A DNA stretch of 41,045 nucleotides from an uncultured Collinsella sp. (GTDB taxonomy: Bacteria; Actinomycetota; Coriobacteriia; Coriobacteriales; Coriobacteriaceae), in assembly GCA_900544225.1 (NCBI GenBank), contig UQUD01000007.1, positions 1 through 41,045 on the forward strand, written 5' to 3'. Position 1 is the stretch's first letter, and the number at the start of each line of letters is the position of its first letter. Shown one piece after another: positions 1 through 7,769 of the stretch. The translations under genes and the position numbers were made by a program. The notes under the pieces are model-generated. The model was not told where the DNA came from. It saw only the letters and a list, made by a program, of their open reading frames with translations, and searched no databases.

Positions 1-612
1 GTCGTCGACGCATACGGCGCCGGCGGCAACGACAGCACCCTTGCCCACGCGCACGCCCTCCAGGACCACGGCATTGGCGCCGATCATAACGTCGTCCTCG
101 ATGATGACGGGCGTGGCACTGGCGGGCTCCACGACGCCTGCCAGTACGGTGCCGGCGCCGATGTGGCAGTTCTTGCCCACGGTGGCGCGGCCGCCCAGCA
201 CAGCGCCCATGTCGATCATGGAGCCTTCGCCAATGACGGAGCCGATGTTGATGATGGCGCCCATCATGATGACGGCGCGATCGCCAATCTCGACACGGTC
301 GCGGATGATCGCGCCCGGCTCGATGCGGGCGTTGATACCCTTGAGGTCGAGCATGGGCACGGCGGAGTTGCGGCAGTCGTTCTCTACGTCGTAGTAGTCG
401 ATGGAGTCGGCGTTGGCGTCGAGGATTGCCTTGAGCTCATCCCAGTCACCAAAGACGGTCTTGCCACGACGACCGCCGTAGACGTGCGCATTGCCCCACT
501 GGACCTTCATGCCCGGCTTTTCGCGCACGTACAGTTTGACGGGCGTTTTCTTGGGCGCGGTTGCGATGTAGTTGATAATCTCCTGTGCATCCATCTCGGC
601 TGCATTACTCAT
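1..612 (-). CDS. dapH: Tetrahydrodipicolinate N-acetyltransferase, 3' end outside window
   Basis: Acetylates tetrahydrodipicolinate using acetyl-CoA in the acetylated branch of the DAP/lysine pathway (cytoplasm). The visible 204 codons hold the DapH N-terminal domain (E-I-I-N-Y-I, T-P-V-K-L-Y-V) and then the left-handed beta-helix with hexapeptide repeats (for example A-V-I-M-M-G-A, N-I-G-S-V-I-G-E-G, G-K-N-C-H-I-G-A-G). The DapH hallmark segment V-E-N-D-x-R-N-S-A-V-P-M-L-D is present. Start ATG at 612 follows AAAGGAGA at good spacing. It is the last visible gene of the riboswitch-led lysA-dapA-dapB-dapH run, 39 nt after dapB. The protein is usually about 235 aa, so roughly 30 residues are missing at the left edge. 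The resemblance is to the acetyl (DapH) rather than the succinyl (DapD) enzyme. Confidence 0.93.
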   Translation of the reverse strand, partial: MSNAAEMDAQEIINYIATAPKKTPVKLYVREKPGMKVQWGNAHVYGGRRGKTVFGDWDELKAILDANADSIDYYDVENDCRNSAVPMLDLKGINARIEPGAIIRDRVEIGDRAVIMMGAIINIGSVIGEGSMIDMGAVLGGRATVGKNCHIGAGTVLAGVVEPASATPVIIEDDVMIGANAVVLEGVRVGKGAVVAAGAVCVDD

Positions 613-651
613 TTGCTGTCTCTCCTTTGAGTGGATCCGGTTGATACCTGG

Positions 652-1392
652 TTAGGCAAACATGACCTGGTCGAACGTATGGAAGCCAGGCTCGCGGGTG
701 ACGAGCTTCTGCGCGGCTGCCAGGGCGCCGTTGACGAAGATCTGACGGCTCGTGGCGCGGTGCGCGAGCGTGACCTCCTCGTCCTGGCCGAAAAAGCTTA
801 CCTCGTGCACGCCGGCGACGGTGCCGCCGCGCAGCGAGTGCATGCCGATCTCCTTGGGGTCGCGCGCGCCGCACATGCCCTCGCGGCCATAGACGGGGTG
901 GTAGCCTGCCTCGGTCTCGGCTTCGACGACGGCGTCGAGCAACAACTTGGCAGTGCCGCTGGGGGCGTCGACCTTTTGATTATGGTGCGTCTCGACGATT
1001 TCGCAGTCAAAGCCGGGCAGCTCGCGCGTGGCCTGGGCAACCAGATGGCGCAGGGCGGCGATACCGATAGAGTAGTTGCCCGAGTGCATAACACGGGCGT
1101 TCTGACCCAGCTCGCGCAGGCGATCCACCTGCTCGGGCGTATAGCCCGTGGTGCCGGAAACGAGTGCGGCACCCGTGCGCTCGACATAGGCGACAACGGC
1201 ATCGAAGGTCACGACGTTCGAGAAGTCGATGATTACATCGGCGGCCGGTGCGCTCTCGAGCTCGGACAAGTCGAAGCCGATCTGGGCGACGATGTCAAAA
1301 ACGGGCTCTCCAGCGGTGTTGACAATGCCCTCGGCGGTGGTGCGGATGAGCGAGCCCATGCGGCCCGTTCCCATAATGACGGTCTTAATCAA
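652..1392 (-). CDS. dapB: 4-hydroxy-tetrahydrodipicolinate reductase, TTG start
   Basis: NAD(P)H-dependent reduction of hydroxy-tetrahydrodipicolinate to tetrahydrodipicolinate, second committed step to DAP and lysine. 246 aa, slightly shorter than the usual 260-270. The nucleotide-binding G-T-G-R-M-G lies at residues 8-13. The substrate site E-T-H-H-N-Q-K (134-140) and D-A-P-S-G-T-A-K (142-149) are intact, with His136/His137 and Lys140 in the expected places. The start is TTG at 1392: it gives the expected first beta strand (I-K-T-V-I-M-G), follows AAAGGAG by 9 nt, and overlaps the dapA stop by 8 nt, suggesting translational coupling. The next ATG (at M7) would remove that strand. Confidence 0.93.
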   Translation of the reverse strand: MIKTVIMGTGRMGSLIRTTAEGIVNTAGEPVFDIVAQIGFDLSELESAPAADVIIDFSNVVTFDAVVAYVERTGAALVSGTTGYTPEQVDRLRELGQNARVMHSGNYSIGIAALRHLVAQATRELPGFDCEIVETHHNQKVDAPSGTAKLLLDAVVEAETEAGYHPVYGREGMCGARDPKEIGMHSLRGGTVAGVHEVSFFGQDEEVTLAHRATSRQIFVNGALAAAQKLVTREPGFHTFDQVMFA

Positions 1393-3694
1393 GCAGACCA
1401 GCTCCTTTCAGAGCATCGGTAAGTGCGGAGCGCGTGTCGTCTGCCATGGGGCACAGCGGCATGCGGTAGTTTGCCTCGATCATACCCATCTGGGCGAGTG
1501 CTTCCTTGACGGGGATGGGGTTGACCTCGCTAAAGAGGGCATTGATGAGCGGCTGGCCGGCAATCTGGATATCGCGGGCGCGCTCCACGTCGCCGTCCAG
1601 ATAGGCGCGGCACATGTCGTGCACGAGCTGCGGCTGAACGTCGGCCCACACGCTGATGGTGCCCGAGGCACCCAGGCTCATGAGCGGTACGGTGAGGGCG
1701 TCCTCGCCTGAGTACATGCGGAAGTCGTCGGACAGCAGGTGGGCGATCTTGGCCGCGTAGGCGACGTTGCCCGAGGCTTCCTTAATGCCCATGATGTTGG
1801 GGTGCGCGGCCAAGCGCTCTACGTTGCGCTCGCTGATGCCGCAGCCGCAGCGGCCGGGGATGTTGTACAGGATGCAGGGGATGTCCACGGCATCGGCGAC
1901 GGTCTTAAAGTGCTGATAGATACCCTCTTCGTTGGACTTGTTGTAGTAGGGGGTAATGAGCAGCAGACCGTCGGCGCCCAGGCCCTGGTAAGTGAGCGAC
2001 TTGGTGAGCATGGTCTGCGTGGAGTTGGAGCCCGAGCCGGCGATGACGGGGATGCGTCCTGCAACTTGCTTGACCACTGCGGCGACAACGGAGTTGTCCT
2101 CGTCGTCGGTCATCGTGGCGCTCTCGCCGGTGGTGCCCAGGGTGAGGATGGCGTCGGTGCCGTTTTGCAGGTGGAAATCGATAAGGCGCTCGAGTGCGTC
2201 AAAGTCGACGCTGCCGTCCTTTTTAAACGGCGTAACAAGGGCGACGATTGAGCCCTCGAGATTGCGGATGTCCATGTTCTTCTCCTTCGCGTCCGCGATC
2301 TGGATGCGTTTGTTCCATTGAGCGGCGACTGCCAGGCGCTCGTCTTGGGCGCGACGGCGGGCACTTTCGGCGCGCGACTTGGCCAGCAGCTCTCGGCCGC
2401 TCGGCAGCACGTCGAGCGTGGCAAAATAATCGCCCGGGCGCTCGGCGCGGCGGATGAGGTCGGCTGAGCCATCGGGACGCAGCAGGACCTCGGCGGAGCG
2501 CAGCCGTCCGTTGTAGTTGTAGCCCATGGAGTAGCCATGCGCGCCGGTATCGTGGATCACGAGCACATCACCCATGTCGATCTGCGGTAGCTCGCGGTCG
2601 ATGGCGAACTTGTCGTTGTTCTCGCATAGGTTGCCCGTGATGTCGTAGGTGTCCGTGACGGGCGCTGTGGTCTTGTCGTCGCCACCCGGCTGACCCATTA
2701 CCGTAATGTGGTGGTAGGCGCCGTACATGGCAGGACGGATCAGATCGACGGCGCTTGCGTCGACACCGATATAGTCCTTGTAGATCTGCTTTTCGTGGAT
2801 AGCCTTGGTGACCAGGCAGCCGTAGGGCCCCATCATAAAGCGGCCCATCTCGGTGCAGATGGCCACATCGCCCATACCGGCGGGAACCAGGATTTCGTCG
2901 TAGGCCGCGTGCACCCCCTCGCCGATGGCGTGAATGTCGTTGGTCTGCTGCTCGGGCAGATAGGGGATGCCGACGCCGCCGGACAGATTGATGAAGGCGA
3001 CATGTGCACCGGTCTCGCGCTCCAGGCGCACGGCAAGCTCAAAGAGGATGCGCGCGAGCTTGGGGTAGTAGTCGTTGGTGACGGTGTTGCTGGCAAGGAA
3101 GGCATGGATGCCATAATTCTCGGCGCCCTTGGCCTTGAGCATGCGGAAAGCCTCAAAGAGCTGCTCGGTGGTCATGCCGTATTTGGAGTCGCCGGGGTTA
3201 TCCATGATGCCGTTGGAGAGCTGGAACAGGCCGCCTGGATTAAAGCGGCAGCTGACCGTTTTGGGGATGGGCCCCGCAACACGCTCAAAGAACTCGATGT
3301 GGCTGATGTCGTCAAAGTTGACGATGGCACCCAGCTTGTTGGCGAGCTCAAAGTCGGCAGCCGGCGTGTCGTTGGAAGAGAACATGATGTCGTGTCCCGT
3401 GATGCCCAGCGAGCGGGCGATCATGAGCTCGGTATAGCTCGAGCAATCGCAGCCGCAGCCGTATTCGTTGAGAATGGAGATGAGCGCCGGGTTGGGGTTG
3501 GCCTTGACGGCAAAGTATTCCTTAAAGCCCGGGTTCCATGCAAAGGCGTCGCGCACTTCTTGCATGTTGCGGCGGATGCCCGCCTCGTCGTATAGATGAA
3601 ACGGCGTGGGGAACTGCTCGACGATATGCTCGAGTGTCTCCTTGTCCACAAACGGCTGCTTGGCCGCATATGCCTCGTTGGGGGTCAATGCCAT
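1385..3694 (-). CDS. Bifunctional LysA-DapA fusion: diaminopimelate decarboxylase + dihydrodipicolinate synthase
   Basis: One uninterrupted 769-codon frame carries two complete enzymes. Residues about 1-430 are a PLP-dependent group IV decarboxylase (LysA): the PLP lysine is K64 in Y-F-A-V-K-A-N-P-N, with S-G-G-V-G, E-M-G-R and D-T-G-A-H-G-Y-S-M further on. Residues 431-473 form a charged, Ala/Arg-rich linker. Residues 474-769 are a full-length DapA (296 aa) with T-T-G-E, the catalytic Tyr in I-L-Y-N-I-P-G-R and the Schiff-base Lys in I-K-E-A-S-G-N (fusion residue 638). DapA makes the first committed intermediate and LysA the final product, so the fusion joins the two ends of the pathway. The DapA Met (codon 474, ATG at 2275) has its own Shine-Dalgarno, so free DapA may also be made. 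Start ATG at 3694 follows a weak GAGG. A sequencing error removing a lysA stop cannot be excluded. The LysA part has H-A-F-L-A-S-N where classical LysA has an H-x-H-x-G-S motif. Confidence 0.88.
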   Translation of the reverse strand: MALTPNEAYAAKQPFVDKETLEHIVEQFPTPFHLYDEAGIRRNMQEVRDAFAWNPGFKEYFAVKANPNPALISILNEYGCGCDCSSYTELMIARSLGITGHDIMFSSNDTPAADFELANKLGAIVNFDDISHIEFFERVAGPIPKTVSCRFNPGGLFQLSNGIMDNPGDSKYGMTTEQLFEAFRMLKAKGAENYGIHAFLASNTVTNDYYPKLARILFELAVRLERETGAHVAFINLSGGVGIPYLPEQQTNDIHAIGEGVHAAYDEILVPAGMGDVAICTEMGRFMMGPYGCLVTKAIHEKQIYKDYIGVDASAVDLIRPAMYGAYHHITVMGQPGGDDKTTAPVTDTYDITGNLCENNDKFAIDRELPQIDMGDVLVIHDTGAHGYSMGYNYNGRLRSAEVLLRPDGSADLIRRAERPGDYFATLDVLPSGRELLAKSRAESARRRAQDERLAVAAQWNKRIQIADAKEKNMDIRNLEGSIVALVTPFKKDGSVDFDALERLIDFHLQNGTDAILTLGTTGESATMTDDEDNSVVAAVVKQVAGRIPVIAGSGSNSTQTMLTKSLTYQGLGADGLLLITPYYNKSNEEGIYQHFKTVADAVDIPCILYNIPGRCGCGISERNVERLAAHPNIMGIKEASGNVAYAAKIAHLLSDDFRMYSGEDALTVPLMSLGASGTISVWADVQPQLVHDMCRAYLDGDVERARDIQIAGQPLINALFSEVNPIPVKEALAQMGMIEANYRMPLCPMADDTRSALTDALKGAGLLD
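2282..2287 (-). promoter_or_regulatory. Internal ribosome binding site for DapA within the lysA-dapA frame
   Basis: On the minus strand AAGGAG sits 6 nt before the in-frame ATG at 2275, where DapA homology begins (M-D-I-R-N-L-E-G). The spacing is optimal and the motif is better than the one before the lysA start, so an independent DapA product alongside the fusion is plausible. Confidence 0.6.
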
Positions 3695-3784
3695 GTCCCG
3701 TAAACCTCGCTATCCAGACGGCGCCATCTGCGCATCGAATCCGCATAGCGTGGACCCAATGTCCGGATAGCGCTCCCGCATTGC

Positions 3785-3925
3785 TGCAGACAGTCCTGTG
3801 GGTGTTTCCCACAGGCCCACCAGGTTGTTCGTGCCCGAAAAACCCAGTTCGGCGGGTTTCGCCTCCCCACGGGGTCAAAGCCTGCCGGCTCGCCCGCGGT
3901 TCTTCGTGCCCGCGCCTCTATCAAG
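3785..3925 (-). ncRNA. Lysine riboswitch (L box) leading lysA-dapA-dapB-dapH
   Basis: Read on the minus strand, the leader has the L-box landmarks in order: GATAGAGGCGCG at the 5' side, then GAAGAACC, the block GTGGGGAGGCGAAACCCGCC followed by GAA, a C-TGGG loop, a strong terminal hairpin (CCTGTGGG/CCCACAGG, loop AAACA) and the closing ACTGTC. GATAG and CTGTC can pair as P1. About 95 nt lie between the aptamer and the lysA start. They contain CGCTATCC and GGATAGCG (8-bp complement), the latter abutting the AGG of the lysA ribosome site. No U-run is visible, so translational control is more likely than termination (inference). Confidence 0.85.
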
Positions 3926-3950
3926 TGGTAACGACCCTACCACGTTGCAC

Positions 3951-3979
3951 TTTACCAAACAAGAGTATTCGTATATAAC
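3951..3979 (+). promoter_or_regulatory. Candidate promoter for the M20D amidohydrolase
   Basis: TTTACC (3951-3956), 17-bp spacer, TATAAC (3974-3979): four and five matches to the sigma70-type hexamers, in the AT-rich pocket between the riboswitch operon and the divergent gene at 4073. The rest of the 3695-4072 gap is the riboswitch leader; no other gene is seen there. Confidence 0.4.
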
Positions 3980-4072
3980 GTTTAAAAAATGCAGCAATAT
4001 GCTGGAAACATGTGTGCCACAATCCTGTATCACAATAAGTTGCAACAGATATGCCTCACGAAGGGATCCTCT

Positions 4073-5260
4073 ATGACCGAGCTCCAAGAACTCCGTCGCT
4101 ATCGCCGCGATCTCCATCGCATTCCGGAGCTCGATTTCGATCTTCCGCAAACCATCGCTTATATCGAGGGCGTACTGGCACCGCTCGCTTGCGAGGTGAC
4201 CCATCCGTGCCCCAGCTGCGTCTGCGCTTTCTTCGATGCTGGCGTTGGCGCCGCACATGCCACGGCGATTCGGGCCGACATGGACGCGCTGCCCATTGCC
4301 GAGGCAACAGGGGCAGCGTTCGCCTCGACCCATCCCGGCAAGATGCACGCTTGCGGACATGACGGACACATGGCTATGGCACTTGCCGCCGCGACGCATG
4401 TCGACCGTACGATTCGCGAGCGGCCGGGCGCCATGAGGCGCAACGTGCTTTTTGTGTTCCAGCCGGCCGAGGAAACGACCGGTGGTGCCAAGACGGTATG
4501 CGAGAGCGGTGTGTTCGAGCGCTACGGGGTCGACCGCATTTTTGGCTTCCATGTGTGGCCCGATCTGCCTGCCGGCATGTTGACGAGTTGTTCCGGTCCG
4601 CTGCTAGCGCGTTCGAGCGAGACGCATATCCATATTCACGGTACGAGTATTCATATCGCTAAGACCTATGGTGTACCGGTCGAGGAGTCGCACGATGCGG
4701 CACTGGCGGCAGCAAAGTTTTTGGTTGCCGAGCGCGAGCTGATGGACGATTTGGGCACCGACGAGCCCTGTATCGGCAAGTTTGGTCTGCTGCAGGCCGG
4801 TACGGTTTGCAATGCGGTGGCGGGGGAGGCCCATGTTGCCGGCAGTCTGCGTGTGTTTACGGACGACATGTTCGACCGTGCGCGTGAGTGCGTGCGCCGC
4901 GTGCTTGATGAGGCATGCGCTGCAACGGGCTGCACGTACGATCTTGACTTTGCCGAGGGCTATCCGCCGGTCGACAACGACCCCGAGTTGTTTGTCAATG
5001 TCGCGCCCGCCTTGCCCGAGCTACAGCTCGTAGATGAGCCTTTGCTGATTGCCGAGGACTTCGCCTTCTATCAGCGCCATCTGCCGGGCGTGTTCTTCCT
5101 GCTGGGCACGGGCGTGCCGGAGGCGCAAGAAAACCCGATTGACGCTGATGGCTGCCCAGCCTATGCGATGAGCGCTCTTCACACTGATACCATGCTCTTT
5201 GATGAGGAAATTTTGCTCAAGGGCCTCGATGTCTACAAACGATTGCTTTTGCTTTGTTAG
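4073..5260 (+). CDS. M20D amidohydrolase, candidate N-acetyldiaminopimelate deacetylase
   Basis: Zinc/manganese-dependent amidohydrolase of the N-acyl-amino-acid/IAA-amidohydrolase group, 395 aa, cytoplasmic. The N-terminus has the family signature L-R-R-Y-R-R-D-L-H-R-I-P-E-L. Metal-ligand motifs are H-A-C-G-H-D (92-97) and P-A-E-E (131-134), followed by a lid domain and the C-terminal catalytic lobe. Start ATG at 4073 follows AAGGGA by 8 nt; an upstream in-frame ATG at 3989 lacks a ribosome site. It is divergent from the dap/lysA operon, which encodes the acetyl-type DapH. The acetylated pathway requires an M20D deacetylase for N-acetyl-LL-DAP, so context favours that role. The family also contains general aminoacylases and hippurate hydrolases, so the substrate is inferred. 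Confidence 0.8.
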   Translation: MTELQELRRYRRDLHRIPELDFDLPQTIAYIEGVLAPLACEVTHPCPSCVCAFFDAGVGAAHATAIRADMDALPIAEATGAAFASTHPGKMHACGHDGHMAMALAAATHVDRTIRERPGAMRRNVLFVFQPAEETTGGAKTVCESGVFERYGVDRIFGFHVWPDLPAGMLTSCSGPLLARSSETHIHIHGTSIHIAKTYGVPVEESHDAALAAAKFLVAERELMDDLGTDEPCIGKFGLLQAGTVCNAVAGEAHVAGSLRVFTDDMFDRARECVRRVLDEACAATGCTYDLDFAEGYPPVDNDPELFVNVAPALPELQLVDEPLLIAEDFAFYQRHLPGVFFLLGTGVPEAQENPIDADGCPAYAMSALHTDTMLFDEEILLKGLDVYKRLLLLC

Positions 5261-5303
5261 TCGACGGGGATGCATCTTCTCGAAAATACGAACAGATGTA
5301 CGC

Positions 5304-5309
5304 TATAAT
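5304..5309 (+). promoter_or_regulatory. Candidate -10 box for the toxin-antitoxin operon
   Basis: A perfect TATAAT stands 52 nt upstream of the toxin ATG, without a convincing -35 hexamer at 16-18 bp. A second possible signal, TTGACG-17-TACTAT (5334-5362), overlaps the start codon and is less likely. Confidence 0.35.
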
Positions 5310-5360
5310 AGAGATGTAGCTCTATAGAAACGTTTGACGTTATTAACGTAAGGCGATACT

Positions 5361-5642
5361 ATGATTGCATCATATAAAGATGAAGACACTGAACGCTTTG
5401 CAATGGGTGTGCGGATTAGGAAGTTCATTCCTTTTGAGCGGGTCGCCTTGAGGAAGATTCGCCAACTGCAGATCTGCGCTTCGCTTGATGATCTTCGCGT
5501 TCCGCCAGGCAATCGTCTTGAAGCGTTGAAGGGCGATCGCGCCGGTCAATATAGTATCCGTGTCAATGAGCGCTATCGGGTCTGTTTTGAGTGGAGACAG
5601 GGGATGGCTTGGAATGTCGAAATCGTCGATTATCACAAGTGA
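5361..5642 (+). CDS. higB: HigB/RelE-family toxin
   Basis: 93-aa protein of the HigB (plasmid maintenance killer) branch of the RelE superfamily, ribosome-dependent mRNA endonucleases. Family features are an N-terminal I-x-S-Y-K-D-x-D-T-E-R-F, the central R-V-P-P-G-N-R-L-E-A-L-K-G-D-R and the C-terminal strands Y-S-I-R-V-N-E-R-Y-R-V-C-F-E-W ending in D-Y-H. Start ATG at 5361 has AAGG upstream. The toxin precedes its antitoxin, the characteristic higBA order, and the genes overlap by 29 nt. Activity is inferred from family only. Confidence 0.85.
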   Translation: MIASYKDEDTERFAMGVRIRKFIPFERVALRKIRQLQICASLDDLRVPPGNRLEALKGDRAGQYSIRVNERYRVCFEWRQGMAWNVEIVDYHK

Positions 5643-5955
5643 TGAGACTGCGTCTGATTTGCTGCCGCCGGTGACTCCTGGCGAGCTTCTCAAAGAGGAA
5701 TTTCTTGCCCCTATGGGCATTTCTCAATATCGCCTTGCTAAGGAGACCGGGATTCCGGCTCAACGCATTGGGCAGATTATCTTGGGAAGGCGTCGCGTGA
5801 CGGCCGACACCGACCTTCGCCTTTGCCGCTACTTTGGCCTGATGGATGGCTACTGGCTTCGAGCCCAGATGGCGTTTGATCTCGAGGCAGAGAAGAGGCG
5901 CATCGAACCGGAACTGGATAAGATCGTTCCCGTTCAGCAGGCCGTTGCGCTGTAG
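5614..5955 (+). CDS. higA: HigA-family antitoxin, XRE-type HTH
   Basis: 113-aa DNA-binding antitoxin that should neutralise HigB and repress the operon. The core is the HigA signature P-P-V-T-P-G-E-L-L-K-E-E-F-L followed by a helix-turn-helix (I-S-Q-Y-R-L-A-K-E-T-G-I-P-A-Q-R-I). The segment G-R-R-R-V-T-A-D-T and L-R-L-C-R-Y-F-G-L complete the fold. ATG at 5614 lies inside the toxin gene behind a G-rich site (GGGGATGG). An in-frame ATG at 5560 would add 18 residues unlike the family and is not preferred. Confidence 0.85.
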   Translation: MSKSSIITSDETASDLLPPVTPGELLKEEFLAPMGISQYRLAKETGIPAQRIGQIILGRRRVTADTDLRLCRYFGLMDGYWLRAQMAFDLEAEKRRIEPELDKIVPVQQAVAL

Positions 5956-5984
5956 CGCTCAAAGATGTTGAGGTTGGAGTGACG

Positions 5985-6308
5985 ATGGAACGACGCCGAT
6001 GGTCTGCCGTGTATAGTCCTGGTGGGTGCGGGTGCGGCTTGCTGCTGCTCCCGGTTATTGCTGTGAGCATTGGCGTGATGTTTGCGCTTGCTGGACTGGC
6101 AGCAGCGGCACTTGCGCTGTTGATTGTGGCCATTGGCGTGACGATTTGGCTCTGCCGTTCTCGCGAGCAACGCCGTGCCGACGGCAAGACCAATGTCGGA
6201 TGGGCCTTCTTTTTGGTTGTCGCCTACCTATTGAGCATCAGTTATCTGGCGTTCTTTTTCTTGTTGCTTGTGAGCACCTTTACTGGGGAATCCGTCACGG
6301 TGGGGTAG
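5985..6308 (+). CDS. Small integral membrane protein, function unknown
   Basis: About 107 aa. It has a basic N-terminus (M-E-R-R-R-W), two closely packed hydrophobic spans (roughly 17-55, rich in Leu/Ala/Val), a charged loop (S-R-E-Q-R-R-A-D-G-K) and a third Phe-rich span near the C-terminus. GGAG sits 5 nt before ATG 5985; a GTG at 5979 is a possible alternative start. It follows the antitoxin by 29 nt and ends just before a strong terminator. I do not recognise a family. Confidence 0.65.
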   Translation: MERRRWSAVYSPGGCGCGLLLLPVIAVSIGVMFALAGLAAAALALLIVAIGVTIWLCRSREQRRADGKTNVGWAFFLVVAYLLSISYLAFFFLLLVSTFTGESVTVG

Positions 6309-6337
6309 GCTTCGATTGCCTTTTTGAGGATGAACCG

Positions 6338-6377
6338 AAAAGGGGCCGGATGGGCACTTTGCCTATCCGGCCCCTTT
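6338..6377. terminator. Bidirectional intrinsic terminator
   Basis: Near-perfect hairpin with arms AAAAGGGGCCGGATgGGCA and TGCCtATCCGGCCCCTTT and loop CTT, between convergent genes. A and T runs on both flanks make it usable in both directions. Confidence 0.85.
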
Positions 6378-6398
6378 CGCTCGGTAGTCAATTCGGTC

Positions 6399-7718
6399 TT
6401 ACCCGGCTGCCTCGCGGCGAGCGACCTCGTCGATCAAGATGGCATCGCCGTGCTTGGCGGCGGCAATGCTCGCGGCCATAATCATGCCCATTGCCGTGAT
6501 GTAGGCGAAGAGCATCGACGGCGCCACGTCCATAACGATGCCGGAGAGAATCGGCGTCGCCACCTGAGCCGCCATGCTCACGGTGTAGTAGTAACCGGAG
6601 TAGCGGCCCACGCTTTGGGAGCTGCAACACTCCAGAATCATCGTGTACACGCACAGGTCCACGCCGCCCAGCGCGACGCCCATCAACAAAAAGACCCCGT
6701 ACAACACGGGCGAGAAGCCGGGTGCCAGCCAAAGAAGCGTGGGGCACAAAACCATGATGACGGCGGTGCCCAGGGCGACCTTTTTGCGGCCGATTTTGAG
6801 CGAAAGGTTTGCCAGGGGTACGTAGCTTAGCAGCGCGCCTGCAATCGTCACGATATTGATGATGGCATAGGAACCGCCCTCCATGCCATAGAACAAATCG
6901 GCATAACGGCTGATATTGGTGGTCATGGCGTTATAGCTCATGTAGTAGAAAAACGTTGCGGCGAGCAGCATGATGATGGAGCGACGCACGTCGGTGTCTG
7001 CAACGCGTTCCTTACCGCCGGCCTCGGGGGAGTCGTCTTTGTCAATCTGATCCTCGTCGATGCCCATTGACAGCGATTTCTCGCGCATCTTTTCGACGAG
7101 GGCGGGCTCACGGACAAAGATGCCGTAGACAACGGCTGACACGAGGATAAAGGCGGCCTGCAAGATAAAGAGCGGAAGATAATCAGGTTTGTCGGCCTTG
7201 GGAACCATGACCGAGATGGCGACGAGCATAAGACCCGTTCCCGCATAGCCGACAATCTTTTCGATTGAGTCCGCCTTGGTTCGAAGTGGGCGAGGCGTAA
7301 TATCTGCCACGATGGCGACCGTCATGGTGCGGTAGGCGCATATTGCCAAAAGCGTGAGGATAATCGCGCCAATGAGCAGAGGTAGGCTGCCCATGTTGTT
7401 GGCGATCGCGATGAGCGGGACGGAGAGCATTGCCACCGCGGAGCCGCCCAAGATAAAGGGCGTTCGGCGCCCGAGTTTGCTTGCGCAGCGGTCCGAGAGG
7501 ATGCCAAAGAGCGGAAGCAGGAACAGGCCAAAGACATTATCGATGGCCATGATCGCGCCGGTGAGCGAGTTGGATAGGCCAAAGGTCCCTGTGAGCATCT
7601 TGGGAACGATGCCGTCGTAGACCTGCCAAAAGCTGATCATGCCCATAAAGGGTAGGGAGGCGAGGGCGACGGCCTTGGTGTCGAGCCGGGCCGCCCGCTT
7701 AAGATTTGGTTGGGTCAT
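6399..7718 (-). CDS. MFS transporter, SLC45/GPH-like
   Basis: 439-aa polytopic membrane protein with about 12 hydrophobic segments and a central charged cytoplasmic loop (near residues 215-250, E-K-M-R-E-K ... D-E-D-Q-I-D-K-D-D). The loop after TM2 reads G-I-L-S-D-R-C-A-S-K-L-G-R-R-T-P-F-I-L-G-G, the motif-A variant typical of the sucrose/GPH-like branch. Start ATG at 7718 has AGGAG-like sequence upstream (AGGAGAACCAGC). It lies 51 nt downstream of the M20 peptidase gene on the same strand, so co-transcription is likely. The substrate might be a sugar, a small peptide or the M20 product; nothing in the sequence decides it. Confidence 0.8.
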   Translation of the reverse strand: MTQPNLKRAARLDTKAVALASLPFMGMISFWQVYDGIVPKMLTGTFGLSNSLTGAIMAIDNVFGLFLLPLFGILSDRCASKLGRRTPFILGGSAVAMLSVPLIAIANNMGSLPLLIGAIILTLLAICAYRTMTVAIVADITPRPLRTKADSIEKIVGYAGTGLMLVAISVMVPKADKPDYLPLFILQAAFILVSAVVYGIFVREPALVEKMREKSLSMGIDEDQIDKDDSPEAGGKERVADTDVRRSIIMLLAATFFYYMSYNAMTTNISRYADLFYGMEGGSYAIINIVTIAGALLSYVPLANLSLKIGRKKVALGTAVIMVLCPTLLWLAPGFSPVLYGVFLLMGVALGGVDLCVYTMILECCSSQSVGRYSGYYYTVSMAAQVATPILSGIVMDVAPSMLFAYITAMGMIMAASIAAAKHGDAILIDEVARREAAG

Positions 7719-7769
7719 GCTGGTTCTCCTGGTCGGTAAAAGCGGGGAGGGGCGCTATCGGCCCCCGTT

